Assembly (NCBI RefSeq): GCF_043641665.1
Contig: NC_092180.1
Coordinates: 14,439,891-14,503,890 of the forward strand
Reading direction: 5' to 3'
DNA from: Enoplosus armatus
Taxonomy: Eukaryota > Chordata > Actinopteri > Centrarchiformes > Enoplosidae
DNA: 64,000 nucleotides
Shown: one piece after another, positions 1 to 13,200 of the stretch
Position numbering within the stretch: the stretch's first letter is position 1
Layout: the number at the start of each line of letters is the position of its first letter
The notes under the pieces: model-generated
The model's input: the letters and a program-made list of their open reading frames with translations, nothing else
The model's database searches: none
What the model was told of the DNA's origin: nothing
Program-made: the position numbers and the translations under genes

Positions 1-3000
1 CAAGGGGGGCTACCATGGTGGTTTGTGTTTGTTGGCTGGATACTGGTGATTGCAACGAGTGGTGTGTCAGGATACTTCACCATGATGTATGGGCTGACGT
101 ACGGGAAAGACCGCTCTATAAGCTGGCTTATCTCCATGTTGGTCTCCTTCTTTGAGAGTCTCTTTATCACTCAGCCTCTGAAGGTGAGCGACATCACAGA
201 TCATGGTCAGAATATACCGTGATAACATGGATAGCATTGCAAATGCTCAGAAAGTAATTCATTCATTAAGAGCTTGGGAGGTTTCCAACCAATGTCCAAT
301 CTTTTTTTTTGTGTTTAATAACTAAGTTATTATACTAATATATTTATGATGTACTGATTGGAAACATTTAACTACAGACAAGCCAGCTGTAAATGGGGGA
401 TTCTTTGTTTTAAATTTGATATTGCTGAAGATGTAATTAATTATTTAATTAAAAATTTAAGTTCATGCATACATCAGTGAGTCACATCCCACAACATATT
501 AGCAAATGTTTGCTCCACAAGGCCCCACAGAGTCAGTTAAATGATTTTAGTGTTTATATAGATAAAGAGTACCTTTCAATACCAAAGTTACAAAGGGCTT
601 CAAACAAGGCAGCAAATTAAATCAACAAATTATAAAATCATTAGGTTTTACACTGAAAAAGATAAAACCAATTTAAGTAATCTAAGAAATTAATTAAAAA
701 GATAAATAACTAAAAAGACAGTTCAAGTAAAATAAATAAAAACGTATTTTTCATTTTTGAATATATGTATATTTAAAAAAGTATTTTTATTAATTCTACG
801 TTTTATTGTCAAATATAATATGAATTGAAAATGAATGAATTGCTTTACCATTAACAATTTGCAAGGCTTTCCAGGTCCTCCACAGATGTACCTCCCAGCC
901 GTACAAACATACTGTATTTATAATACATTGATCATTATGAGGTCGTGAAGTCTGAAAATCTTCTGTCACAGGTTCTTGGTTTTGCTGCTTTCTTTGCTCT
1001 TGTTCTGAAGAAAGTTGACCAGGAGGAATACGGAGAGCCTCAGATAGATGACAGTCTGAGAAACACAGGTACATTTTTTTTATTTTACAGTTTTCTATTT
1101 TTGTTGCATTGTTTTGTGTCAAATAACAAAACACATAAGTACAATATTCCTCTATCAGATGATCCTGATGCGGTACGCGCTGCAAGAAGAGACAGCACAT
1201 GCAGTTTCTATCAGCCACCGCCCCCCACTGACATCGAGAGGATGAGGAACAACATGATTAAAGAGCAGAAAGTCTTTGCCCTCATAAGGGAGATTCTTGG
1301 TAGGAGGACCACTTTGACACATACTCACACAGGAAGCAATGTAATACAGTTTGAGCTGATGCTGATGTAAGATATTTGTTTGTGATGCAGCCTACATGGG
1401 ATTCATGTGGATGTTGCTCCTGGTGGCGTACGGTCAGAGGGACCCCAACGCTTATTTTCTGACCCAACACATTCGACAGAGCTTCAGCAGAGGCATCTCA
1501 GACAGTATGAGTATACAGGATGTGTTCAACTGGGCAAACACAACGCTGCTGAGCAACCTGTTTGGAGAGCACCCAGGTCAATATGTTGTGAAGTTGTTCA
1601 CTGTCGCACACGACTGTTTTTCATGACTCCCCTTTAACATTTACAAATCTTTGTCTGTTTAAAACACATGTAAATTATTCAGCTTTCATATTTTTAAATA
1701 TTTTTTTAGTTAATTTGGTAAATAAATGAGTAGCTAAAATCAGCTTATTGTTAATTTAGGCTTCAGTTGCCTGATGTTAACTCCTTGGATTTTAAAGGTC
1801 ATTGTGTTTGTACAATGTTCTTTATTAATTTTCTCCAAGTAAATTAGACCCTTCTATAAATTGGAATACAAAACAACTACAAATTGGATCTGACAATGAT
1901 GATGATACGTTAAAGTATTTCACATTTAAACGATAGACTACATATGAAAATGTACTGATATTACCCCTATGGGTCTATTGCACTTAAAATAGCATTGCAC
2001 TTAAATATTATATCACTTTGCCTCAAATTGAACTCTCTCCTGTGCCTTTGCTCCTTATTATTATAACAGTATATTTATGTAATAAAGTATAAAATGCAAA
2101 CATGTCCTGTCATTAAGCTGTAACAGTGTGAACAGTGTTATATCAGCAAAAAGTGGTTTTACAGACACAAAATAATTACCTCTTTTGACTGATCTTTCCT
2201 TCAAATGTGTTTATTCTTGTTACCTGAATATCTGTCACAGGATTCATCACAGATGGAAACTCCAAGCTGGTGGGTAACGCTCGTCTTCGCCAGGTGAGGG
2301 TGCATAAAAACTCCTGCCTCGTGGCTCCCTCCATGCAGCAGTCTGAGCGGGACTGTCACGCTCCGTACTCGTGGGAGTTGGAGGACATGGGCTCCTACGG
2401 TCCAGGCTGGAGCCGCTCTGTGGGTGACAACACCTCACTGGACCCTCACAGCTCGTGGACGTACCAGTCCCAGGGTAAACTGAGGGCCTATCCCATCTGG
2501 GGCAGTGTGATGCTCTACAGAGGAGGAGGGTTTGTGGTGGATCTGGGGCCAGATTTACACAATTCCAGCAGGTAGGCATTGTAATACATTAAAGTAAGTG
2601 AAATTAACTCAGCAGAATGAAAGACAGATGATAAATGACACGATTAGCTACTTGATTGACAGAAAATTATTCATCAACAATTTTAGTAATCAACTAATCA
2701 TTATAAGGAATTTTACCCAAAAACTAAATAACAAAATAATAATTAGGGAACAAAGATTTTTAGTTGCAGCCTTACAGATGATAGAAAGACGACAGAAGCA
2801 TAATTCATTGTACATCCTTCCTAAAACAACATTCACGTTTGTATAACAAACTATATGAATGTTTATTGAATGTTTTTATGTGCTTTTAACTCTTAATTAG
2901 TCTTAAATTAGTGTAACAATGACAAACAAAATTGTGGATACTGTACATCACTGCCACCATGTCTCCACAATTATCTTTTTCATTACATCAGGAGCACATT

Positions 3001-5171
3001 GTGCTTTAACCTCCTAAGACCTGGCATCCACATGCGTGGACATCACATTTTGGGTTATACCATAATACTTACATCTGCTTATATGGAAATTCAAAATTGT
3101 CCCCGTGTGCGGAACCACATCATGTCAACAGATGATGCTTAGTTTTTATACTTAACAGGTCCCAATAAGCCCAAATAGCAAAGAGAAATTAAGATAGAGC
3201 TTGGGTCTTAGGAGGTTAAAGTATAACATTTATAAATCATTGAACCATGTCTTTTTCTCTTTGTAGATCCCTTCAGTACCTTTATGACAACATCTGGTTT
3301 GACGTGTACACCCAGGCGGTCTTTGTGGAGTTCACTGTGTACAATGCCAACGTCAACCTCTTCTGCATTGTCACGCTCATGCTGGAGACCACAGCCATCG
3401 GTAGGTAGTCCATGTTCAGCTGCTGTGTGAAAGCTGTTATGAGGATCATGTCACTTTGTTTTTCTTCCAGGAGCTTTCCAGTTCCGCAGCGAGCTTCAGA
3501 GTGTGCGTCTTTACCAGTCGACAGGCGGCCTTCACATCTTCGTCATGGCCTCTGAAGCCATCTACTTCCTCTTCATTATCTATTACATGCTTGTCCAGGT
3601 ATGAGTCCTTTATGCCTTGAATTTACTACCATTACTTGTAATAATAAATTAGGTTGCTTACTTGAACATCTCACACGAACTCCTCTCCTCCTGACAGGGA
3701 AAGCTGATGAAACAGCAGAGGTGGTCTTACTTCAAGAGTAAGTGGAACCTGCTTGAGCTGGCGATTATCATTCTCAGCTGGAGTGCGTTGTCTGTCTTCA
3801 TCAAGAGGACTTTACTGGGAACGCGGGACATGGAGTTCTACCAGAACAACAAAGACCAGTAAGCAGCAAGAAAAACACAATCCATACAAGTATACACTCA
3901 AGAATCTTTTCTTAACATTGGTATGAACAACAAGTGTTGTTCATTTATTGTACAGTTACCAGCACATCCTCTCTGCTAATTGCATTTTATAATTAGCGTT
4001 ATCATGTTAGGCTAATCTGCAAGATAGCGGAGTCAACGCATCTCACCCTTCAAACTACCTAATTTTAACCTTTGGAAATTAATGTGTTCACAGAGAATCT
4101 GTTATTTGAACTATGTTTCAACTTAAAAACAGTACTAGGTCAACTATTGTTTCCTCAGTCCATTCAAAACCCTTTTCAACAGATTGTTAAAACAAGGCTC
4201 TGTCCTCTTATGCTCTGTCTCCAGATACGCCAGTTTCCATGAGACAGCCAAGGCTGATGCAGTGCTCGGGTATCTGATTGCCTTCCTGGTGCTGTTGGCT
4301 ACAGTCAAACTGTGGCACCTGCTGAGACTGAACCCAAAGCTGCACATGATCACAGCCACACTGCAGCGAGCCTGGACTGATATTTCAGGCTTCCTGGTGG
4401 TCATGACCATCATGTTCCTGGCCTACTCCATTGCTGTGAGCAGTTTCCCACACTTACTATCAACATGCTGATGGACTCATAGCATTTCTTCCTATTTTAT
4501 CTGTACTTTATGAACTACAACTCATTCAAAATATGTTTTTTAACAAAGAGAATAATTTCCTACTTTTCAGTCTAACCTGATGTATGGGTGGAAGCTATAC
4601 TCCTATCGGACTCTGCTGGATGCTGCACAGACCATGGTCAGCCTGCAGCTTGGCATTTTTAACTACGATGAGGTTTGTAAGAGACTATTATAATTGCACC
4701 ACAGCAGATTATGACAGCTGACCCTTTGTCAGTGTGTTTCTTCCTCCTGATTCCTCAGGTTCTGAATTACAATCCAGTGCTTGGGGCTTTCCTCATCGGC
4801 TCCTGCATTGTGTTCATGACCTTTGTGGTGTTGAACCTCTTCATCTCCGTCATTCTGGTGGCATTCAGTCAAGAGCAGATACATCACCAGGTAACTCACC
4901 CATGCTGAGTCTGAAATGTCTTATTGTACACATATTGTAGAAGAAGCCTCTCATGACTTGATACTCCTTGAGTTAAACATATTACTCACTGTTCTTGCAG
5001 CCATCTGAAGAGGATGAGATTGTGGACCTGATGCTGATGAAACTCTGCAGTTTGTTTGGACTAAAATATAAGAAACAAGATGGCGACTGTCCAACTGAGA
5101 GGCTAGTTGGCACATCTGCTTCAAATAATGGACTCTCGACAATTTCTTCTGGGAATGTTGGTGAGGGTTGA
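1..5171 (+). CDS. pkd1l2: Polycystin-1-like protein 2, 3' part (last 12 coding exons)
   Basis: Exons: 1-183 (open to the left), 972-1068, 1159-1299, 1391-1576, 2241-2571, 3267-3400, 3471-3598, 3698-3858, 4225-4435, 4571-4672, 4759-4890, 5001-5171 (stop TGA 5169-5171). All junctions are GT-AG and phases agree, giving 658 residues. The first exon encodes LPWWFVFVGWILVIATSG and ISWLISMLVSFFESLFI, the transmembrane helices before the channel module. A short linker with FYQPPPPTDIERM leads to the first channel helix (GFMWMLLLVAYGQRDPNAY). The extracellular polycystin (TOP) domain follows (residues from FITDGNSKLVGNARLRQVRV), then five more helices and the pore segment AAQTMVSLQLGIFNYDE. The last helix is CIVFMTFVVLNLFISVILVAF. 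The family consists of PKD1-type membrane proteins that act with or as cation channels. Assignment to PKD1L2 rather than PKD1L3 or PKD1 rests on remembered similarity and on the nearby gcsh, which adjoins PKD1L2 in human. The N-terminal lectin, GAIN and PLAT parts lie outside the window. Confidence 0.85.
550..640. repeat. Possible degenerate interspersed repeat
   Basis: The stretch containing TATATAGATAAAGAGTACC, AAGTTACAAAGGGCTT and AAGGCAGCAAAT resembles, from memory, a repeat found in many fish introns (tatatagcacctttc type). No ends or duplications could be located, so class and exact limits are unknown. Confidence 0.25.
801..880 (+). repeat. Dispersed repeat fragment, copy A (partner at 36521-36593)
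   Basis: In the first complete pkd1l2 intron, a stretch starting TTTATTGTCAAAT, passing through AATGAATGAATTGCTT and ending near AGGTCCT resembles 36521-36593 in an nfat5 intron, with small gaps. Two copies in unrelated introns indicate an old interspersed element of unknown class. Confidence 0.4.
2594..2780. repeat. Degenerate non-autonomous DNA element fragment (TTAATCGATTA-rich type)
   Basis: Located in the pkd1l2 intron after the TOP-domain exon. Phrases such as GATTAGCTACTTGATTGACA, AATCAACTAATCATTATAA and TTAGTTGCAGCCTTA match the common teleost element in which the two strands of 'gattaatcgat...gttgcagctct' recur. A second relic is at 12650-12885. This is recognition from memory, not an alignment. 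Confidence 0.35.
3010..3215. mobile_element. piggyBac-type MITE, 206 bp, flanked by TTAA
   Basis: Perfect 12 bp terminal inverted repeats CCTCCTAAGACC (3010-3021) and GGTCTTAGGAGG (3204-3215) are each bordered by TTAA (3006-3009 and 3216-3219). TTAA target duplication is the signature of piggyBac transposition, and the ends start with CC as piggyBac ends do. No coding capacity. It sits in the pkd1l2 intron between the exons ending at 2571 and starting at 3267, away from the splice sites. Confidence 0.75.
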
Positions 5172-6960
5172 AATGTTCCTCTGCAGTCAAACAGAAGTTC
5201 AACATTATACAACCCTCAGAATGCTTTGCTTCAGTTTTTGTTTGCCATAGCTCGCTTCATTTACTCAAACCAACATCTTGTTGTTTGTGACTGAATATTA
5301 GCCCTTGCAAATCTATAAATTATTAGCATCTCTCTCTACTGCTGCAGATATGTCACTATTGTAGGAGAAGCTAAGTACTGAGAGAAAGTAGGAACTGAGG
5401 ATAACCCTTATGTTGTGCACTGAGGCACTGTATTTAGGCTGCAGTATATTTAATTAAACAAATACATTTGTGTTTATGTGACTTAATCTTGTACAAAATG
5501 CTTTTATTCCAGAAATAATTATTCATGGATACTAGTGAAACATTGTATTTTCATCAATCTGACTAATCAGATTAAAAAACAGTCGATCCAGCTTTAAAAC
5601 TATGTGCTTTATATATGTGTTATGTGTACTTTCCATCTGCTGTCAGCTTAAATTTGTCAGTCCATGTCTAGTAGTAGACAGTGACATATTCAGCAGCATG
5701 TTATAGTTAGGTATATCATCATGTTTCTCACTGAAAAGTATGAAGAAGTAGCCAAATAATGAGTAATAATAAGTTTCAGTGGTAACTTTTTTTTTACCAT
5801 AACTTATTGCTTATTATGAAACTAGACCAAGCTTTTGTAGTATGAGATTTTTAAGATGAGGTATCTTAAGACATACAGTGTATCATACAAATTACATGCA
5901 ATAACGGCCTAACGGTAACAGTACATATGTACTGAGAAACAATGATTGCTGAATTACTTTTGAGATAACAAACACAAGGTGACTGCATAAAATAGAACTG
6001 ATTAAGAATGTGATGCCAGTACCTCTGGACTGGATGTTATCAGATTCAACAAAATATAATTTTACTGTGTGTGTGTATATAGTCAAAATAAGTAGTAATA
6101 TGTAATACAATCTGGAGATCTGTGAACCATAAACATTAGTACGCACTTGATATCTATTTCCAGTCGTCCTTAAATGCCTTTTTAAATTTATTATCATCAA
6201 GTATGTCAAATTGTCAATATCATCATCAATATCATCAATTTATTTAATTGGTATTGTCTGTTTCTAGTCATGCAGATAGTTTGACGTTTTGTGGTTATGG
6301 GCTGTCTGCCTGAGACTTCTGCTGCCACCCCAATACATTGAAAGTGATTAGAGCACTTAATTTAACCTACATTTTAAAAGATGTACATTTTGAAAGTCAT
6401 TTTCTAGATTTTTAGCACCACAAACACAATTCCATTAACCTCCACTGTACTGAGAAGGAAGCAGAAGTTCAAGGTACATTTATTTATCACTCATTTTACA
6501 ACACAGGGCTGCACAATGAAATGAAAGTTGTGATGAATATCTTAAAACCATCAACTGTTGTTATTGATCTTGTTTGTTTGTTTTCTGTGATTATGAATTA
6601 TTATGATGAACTGACCCTATAACTTTGTAGGGTGCAGGTGATCCTGAGCAAGAGATATTGATGACTAAATGTAAAGACATTTCCATATAAATCATATTCA
6701 AATGTACAAACTTATACACGCATCTCATAATCATAAATTGATTGTCATTATTTATTGAACAGAATCCATAAATATATAAACACCTTTCAGCCACATTTTA
6801 AGTAAATAAATGTCACTCTAATTTATTTCAAATAAATGAGAAGAACATTTTTATATAAAATTAATAAATACCAATAATAAAAAAAGATCAAATAAACAAT
6901 GAGCAAAACAAAATAAACAGTTCATGATTGCTCACCACATAACTGTTCATAATCCTCATT
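5172..6960. other. pkd1l2 3' UTR and pkd1l2-nfat5 intergenic region
   Basis: AT-rich, with no exon-like open frame on either strand. Candidate poly(A) signals for pkd1l2 are ATTAAA at 5453-5458 and ATTAAA at 5571-5576; neither is decisive. Nothing else is recognisable. Confidence 0.5.
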
Positions 6961-6970
6961 ATCATAAGTA

Positions 6971-7268
6971 ATCCCGACGTAATGCTTACGTATTGCGTCA
7001 TCGGCGTGGGCGTGGCTCCCGGCGTGAGCAGCTCGGGTCGTCTGCTGACAACAACATGCGTCGTAGGCGGACCGAGGGGGGACTCACCAGCCAAGTGACG
7101 GCAGACACGGCTAACCAGCGATAACGACAGGGTCAACTCAGAAACAACAGTTGTCTGAACAACAAGTTTTTAGGTTTCCTTACAGTCAGAGAGAGAAAAT
7201 AATATAGTCCAGGGACGTCACGCTGTATCTGACTGAGGGTGTCCGATTTCTCAGTCTGAGGAATTGCG
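6971..7268 (+). promoter_or_regulatory. nfat5: nfat5 promoter and 5' UTR region
   Basis: CpG content rises sharply compared with the surrounding AT-rich DNA. TGCGTCA (about 6994-7000) resembles a CRE or AP-1 site, and GGGCGTGGC a few bases later resembles a KLF/Sp box. There is no TATA box. The transcription start is not visible. If transcription starts upstream of 7056, the leader contains a 22-codon upstream ORF (ATG 7056-7058, starting MRRRRTEGG, stop TAA 7122-7124) that ends 144 bases before the nfat5 ATG. The main ATG has G at -3. Confidence 0.5.
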
Positions 7269-10200
7269 ATGCCCTCTGACTTTATCTCCCTTTTCAGCGG
7301 GGACCTCGACCTGAATTCTCCCAGATCCTTGTACTCCAAAGGTAATAATAACAGCTCTTATATTTTCTCCTGCTCGTGTTTAAGTTTCTTCTCGTTTGTT
7401 GTAGTTAGTGAATGTGTGTGTAACTTTTCCCGCTACCTGAGTTTTCGGTCGTTAACTGTTCATGTGGTGGCGTTCATGTCCCTTCAGTGTCACTCAGATA
7501 TAAACTGCCTCCTGATCACATGCTTTTGAATCTTTGTACTTAGATGCCAATGGTGTCCTTCAGCTTTTACTCTTGGTTTAGTTTCCTGGAGCAAGGTGAA
7601 GTAGTTTTTTATTTGTTTTTTGTTCTTTTTTTTTTTAAACTGAAGCCCTCAGCAGCTGCATTCACACCGGTCAGACCAGTTTACTTTCCCCCTGCCATCT
7701 GAAAAGCAGTGCTGTCTATTTTCTGTGGGTTACTGTGTCATCATCAGCATGGGAGCCTCAGGCAACAGTCAGGTAGAATAACTGAACTGACCTCATGAGA
7801 GCAGGTGTAAGTCTCAAGAAAAAGAAAAAACTCCTGGGGATTCTGAGTATTGTACCATGCGTATTCACAGAAAGGGTTAATAATATGAAAGACTTTGTCC
7901 ATTGAATAATTTCCACTTTTATATATATTATGCTCATTTGCATCATACCAGGTGTAGGAAAAGTGAAAATATGGGTATGTCAGGTACTGGTATAACGGCT
8001 GATATATAAAACATCACATAAACAAACCTTTGAAAAAGGATCCCTTAAATATGGTTACCAAAGATTTGTGACCAAGATACTGTGTGTATCTTATGGTTGA
8101 GAAATTAACTTAACTACACACTACATTACTGCAAACACATCTTTGGCATTTACATACTGAAATTTCTTGTTACTAATCAGCTAATATATGTGCCAATTCC
8201 GATACCAGTTTATCATTCAGGCTCTACTTTAGAAAGAGGTCAGGACTTCTGATGTTGTGTGGAACCACTGTACCCAGATGTTGTAATTCAGGAAATAGTT
8301 CTACTGCATAGGCTCAGGCCACTACCTTACAAGACAAGGAGTTTTGCATAATTTTTACCCAACATCATTAACAACAATTGTAAACATTTTCACAATCGGA
8401 GATTAAAACAATTAAAAAGTATTAAGCCCCAATTGTACAATATTATTTAGAGGAACTGAGATCCATTAGTAAAGTCACTTTTTTTAATCAACTGATTGCA
8501 GAGAGAGGAAAAGATAAAGCTTTTTATTTTTCTGAGATCAGTTTTATTATTTAACTCATTTCATGTGCACCCTATAAATCAGCTGAAATTCCTTTGCGAT
8601 CCAAACCAATTGTAACTTGCTTTTTAGTCTCCCTTGTTTGCTTACTAATCACAATATTTGTGTCGGCACAGTTGATTCGGCTGTGTGTGAGAGGTGAAGC
8701 TAGTTTTGCATCTTGCCGACAAGGCCAACCCCCAACCCCCCTGTTGTCTGTAGGATTGCCCTTTTGGTTGGAAAGAAAAATCATCATTTAATTCCACAAA
8801 TCATCAGTATTGACAAGCCATTATTCTTTATTATGGACGTAATATAGAGTAGATTGTAGCAGTTTTGTTGAATTTCATTATTTCTGCTTATCTATTGGGT
8901 CGTTTGGTTAGTTAGGCTGTTTTTCCAGAAAGCTACATTGGACAACTAAACCACAATGAGGAATACATATTTTTAGCGTGCGAGTGGTCCTGGGAATTCC
9001 AAGGAAAAACACAACGCTGTAACAATGGCACTCAGGATAGGAATGCTAGTCATACTACCTTTTTGTGGCGGGTAAATGGATGTCATAAAATGTCTTCCCA
9101 CCAGTTTCACATCAAAGGTGAAGAATGTTATGGCTTTCCCATAAGTTCTGTCAAGCCCGGTTAACAATTGTACGACGACAGATCTCGACATAGTTTCGTT
9201 TTTTTTATATTGACACCCACCAAAGCCTGGTCAATCATTAACTCTCTGGCTGCTCTGTGTGTAAACCTGGGCTTAAATAGCACTCTATTAATATTGACTC
9301 TGCTGCGTTAAGCAAACTTAGCGGCATGCGCTTAAAAATACTTGATTGCCTTGAAAGCTCGTTGATATCTGATGATGAAAGAAAGAATACCGTAGAGGGA
9401 AAACATCTGAAAAATAAGGTAAAGTGAATTTAGAGTTCATAAATGTGCTGTCTTTTCTGTCATAAACACATCAAAAGGAGGACTCTTGACATAATTCACT
9501 CAGGACTCTCTTGTCAATCTGCAATGATTGCAAACACCATGAGGTAGAGATGTTTTGTAGTCACCCAGAACATTCTTTACGTTTTCCTCATCTGTTTAAC
9601 ATTAACTCCAACCTGTTCTGCATACTTCAGACATCAGCCGATATAGCTTTGCTTGGTTATTTGCCAGGTGTCACAAAGGCAGCTAGCTCGTGATCATGAT
9701 TGACATTGTATTGTTCTTTCTTTATTTCCTCTTTTGAATCATATTGTGAGGAAACAATTTCCCACACCAAAATTATGAAATGTGCACAGTGCAACGCTCA
9801 TGCAGCCAACTCAGGATCAAAATGAGCCCCACAAAAATGCGTAAAAATAAGTCAGATCTGTCAGAGAATCTTCTGTAAATCTAGATACTGGAAAGAGTAA
9901 CTCTGGCCCTCAGGCTCCTCGGCCATCTGTGAATGCTGTACTCTGATGTCTGCCTATGTTGTGCCTCAACTCTCTTGCTCCTGCTAACCCTTCTGGAGGT
10001 GCTAAGTTCAGGCAGAGGAAGAGACGCATGTGTATTATAGCCTCAACCTTTTTAGGATTTCAGGAGCTTTATTTGCATTTTCTTGTTGACGTTTTGGTTT
10101 TGGTTCTAGTTCCCGGACCCACAAAGTCCCTGCTCATGGCGTAGTACTTTTTTCACGGCCCAGGAAGTTTTGAGGTGGAGTTTGCAGTACTGTGTTATCT

Positions 10201-13200
10201 CTAATAATGATACTATGATGATCTAATGATGCTGGATATACATTTCTCATATATTCAGTTTTAGGATCAAGCGCTGATAGATTCATTGTATGTGTGTCTT
10301 GACAAAAATACATATAGTAATGCAAATTACTCACACCTTACCTTCTTTAAAATCTCTTTGATTAATCATTAACACTAACCAAACCTCAGTAAAAAGACTA
10401 ATCAGGCTCCGGTCAAAATATCACCTCCTCTGGTATTTACTGCACACTTGTGACTTTGTTTGTGAGTGGTTTAACCTGTTGAAGCTGCAGCACCTGAATC
10501 GGATACTGTCTTTTAAGTCTTTTTTTTTCTTTTTATTTCTGCTACAATTTATTTTGGATCTGTGTAAAAAATATCAGACAAATATTCGAAAAATATTCGA
10601 AAAATATACAATATAACATTATAAATCTTAATAATTTCATTATTATAATACTACGAGTGTTTTATTTGAATGCCAAAATTGCTGTCACTTGATATCCTTG
10701 ATTCAACTTAGTGTTATCTTGGGGATATTCGCACTACATTGCGTGTCAACATTTGTGTTAGTTATATGCCTTACCAGATAGACATAACATCTTTTGACCA
10801 TGAAAGATATATATTTTGAATGTGCACTGTGACAGTTTTGTATGTACTATATAGCGCACTTTAATAGATTTTGAGATCCACAATGCAGTTATCAGTAAAC
10901 CCATAAAACCTCTAAAATCATACAAGTATATTGCCCAGTTTTCTGCCAGACATGTCCTTTTTGTGAAACGTGTAGCAGACCTTTGTCTCTGCGGCCTATT
11001 TTAAGTTATCAGGTGTCTTTTGTTCATGAAATGGAAGCATATCTTTGCCACAAACACATATCAGCTGTTGAATGGAGTTTATTTTCTGGGTAAATGTTGC
11101 TGTGGAGCAGGTATCCCATAGAAAAACTACAGTGGTGTACAAAGTGGAACAAGAAGCTGTATATCTTGAAGCAGCATTTTATGATGTTTCTGTTTTATTT
11201 CTTTGTGTCAAGCTTAATTTCTGCTTCACCATCAAAGCATTTCAGTGATTCTACTGGTTGATTTATAGTCCAACATAGGATTTATATGAATTAATCTGTG
11301 GATGATGGTGTCTTCACAGGCCAAAAGTGGAGAGGAAAAGCTGACACAGACTCTTTCTAGCCTAAAGAAGGAGTGCAGGCCTATTGCTTTTGCTTCCAAT
11401 CATCTTGTGGAAGATTTCTCACACTCCTCTGTGAAAAGCCCAAAGCACCTGTGAGATCTAACATCCACCCTGGTGTTTCTCTCCAGAGGAAGGTGATTCT
11501 GAACTAAGACATTAAATATTAAGTGCGGTGACTCTTGGCTGGCAGGAGTCTTTCCATTGGCAGATGAGAAGCAGCAGTAAAGGTGTCTCATAACTAGGCT
11601 GTACAAACTGTGTTACCGGTTACCTATTGAACTGTCATTTGTAAAGATAAATATTTTCATACACCAAGTCCTAAGCACGTGTGTAAGGTCCCATCTGCCT
11701 ATCGGAAACACTGGCCATGATGTAAATAATCGTGTTTCTATAGAAACAAAACAATAGTGATTTTTTGTTAAAACATGTTTAGATAATAAGATGGGTTTAC
11801 AATATAGTCAAATAACATATTTCTTCACAGACCACTTAATTTATCACCCAAAGCATATCTTTATTCTTCCAGTATGCTGCTTTAAATAAATACTGACACA
11901 CCAGAAACCAGAACACCAGCTTCATGTAATCCAATATAGCAGCCGTACAATAAACCCTCCCTCTGTGACGCTTATCATATTCAGTTTTTATTGAGACTGT
12001 GCCAGAAAGCTGTTGATTCAACTCTTTGGTCTTTTTGAAGGCTGAATGTTGTGGTTGTGCATTGTTTGATTGTAGTATCCTAAAACAAGCTTCAAATTGA
12101 AACTAGTTGACCTTTAAGACCTGTACTCTGACTCTCCCCTCTCCCATCATCCCCTTCCCTCTGAGAGAAGAGCGACACAGTCCGTAAAGGATGGACAGGT
12201 CAACAAGACATCAGACTTAGGAGACACAGGAGACGTTCCCTAACCTTAACCACATGTTTATCACTGTAACCATGGCGACGAAGGTCCCTTAGGCTTAATA
12301 ACATAGTCATTTTAACTAGGGCTGCCCCCGGCCAAAGATTTTCGTAGACGACTTGTAGTCATTAGTCTACTAGTTGTCACACGTTTATGATATTAACTTC
12401 ATTATGTATCACATGTATTTTTCGGGGGCATCAGAAACCAAATCACCAGATCAGAATTGACTACTAGGGGGCAGCCCTAATTTTAAGCCAAACCATGATC
12501 TTTCCCTAAACTTAACCAAGTCGTTTTTGTGCGTAAACCAAACCAAACCTTAACCATAGTGTTGTCACGTCATAAAAACGTTTTTTTTGTTTTTATTTGT
12601 AACGTTTTGGAAGATACAAACAAACGATGTCGTACAGGCATCATATCAGGAAACACTTCTACGTGTTGTTTGTAGAGAGCATGGACAAATAATTATTTTT
12701 TTCGTTTGGAGGACTTAAATATATTCCATTTACTGCAATTCAAGACAAAGAAGAAAAGCAGAAAATGTTCACATTTGAGAACCTGGAACCATGCTTAAAA
12801 AATGACCAATCAAAATAGTTCCTGATTTATTTCACGTTTATCAACTGATTGATTAACCGACTAATATTTGCAGCTCTAATGTAATGCATTTCTACTCTTT
12901 TCAGCCACAGCTGCTGTTTGGGTTTATCCTCAGGTCCATTTTCGAACAGGTCCAAAACTTTGAATCTCTACATTGCAGGTCCCATGTCACTTCATTTGTG
13001 TCCCACTACCCCACTAAGTGCAGTGAAAAATACCTCAGGTAAGTTTTGAGACACTGTATAGCCACAGTCACTTTCAAAGACCTGATCCAGACTTTCGTGT
13101 TCAACAGTGTTGGTTTTCTGTGGGGGATGAGACTGTCTTTGTTGACTCTGTTTCTGCCTTTTATACTGTACAACCTGTCACAGGGTCTCCTCATAGAGGC

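Noticed and set aside
796..1218. Minus-strand 140-codon frame overlapping pkd1l2 exons
   Set aside because: It overlaps two conserved + strand exons and has no recognisable content.
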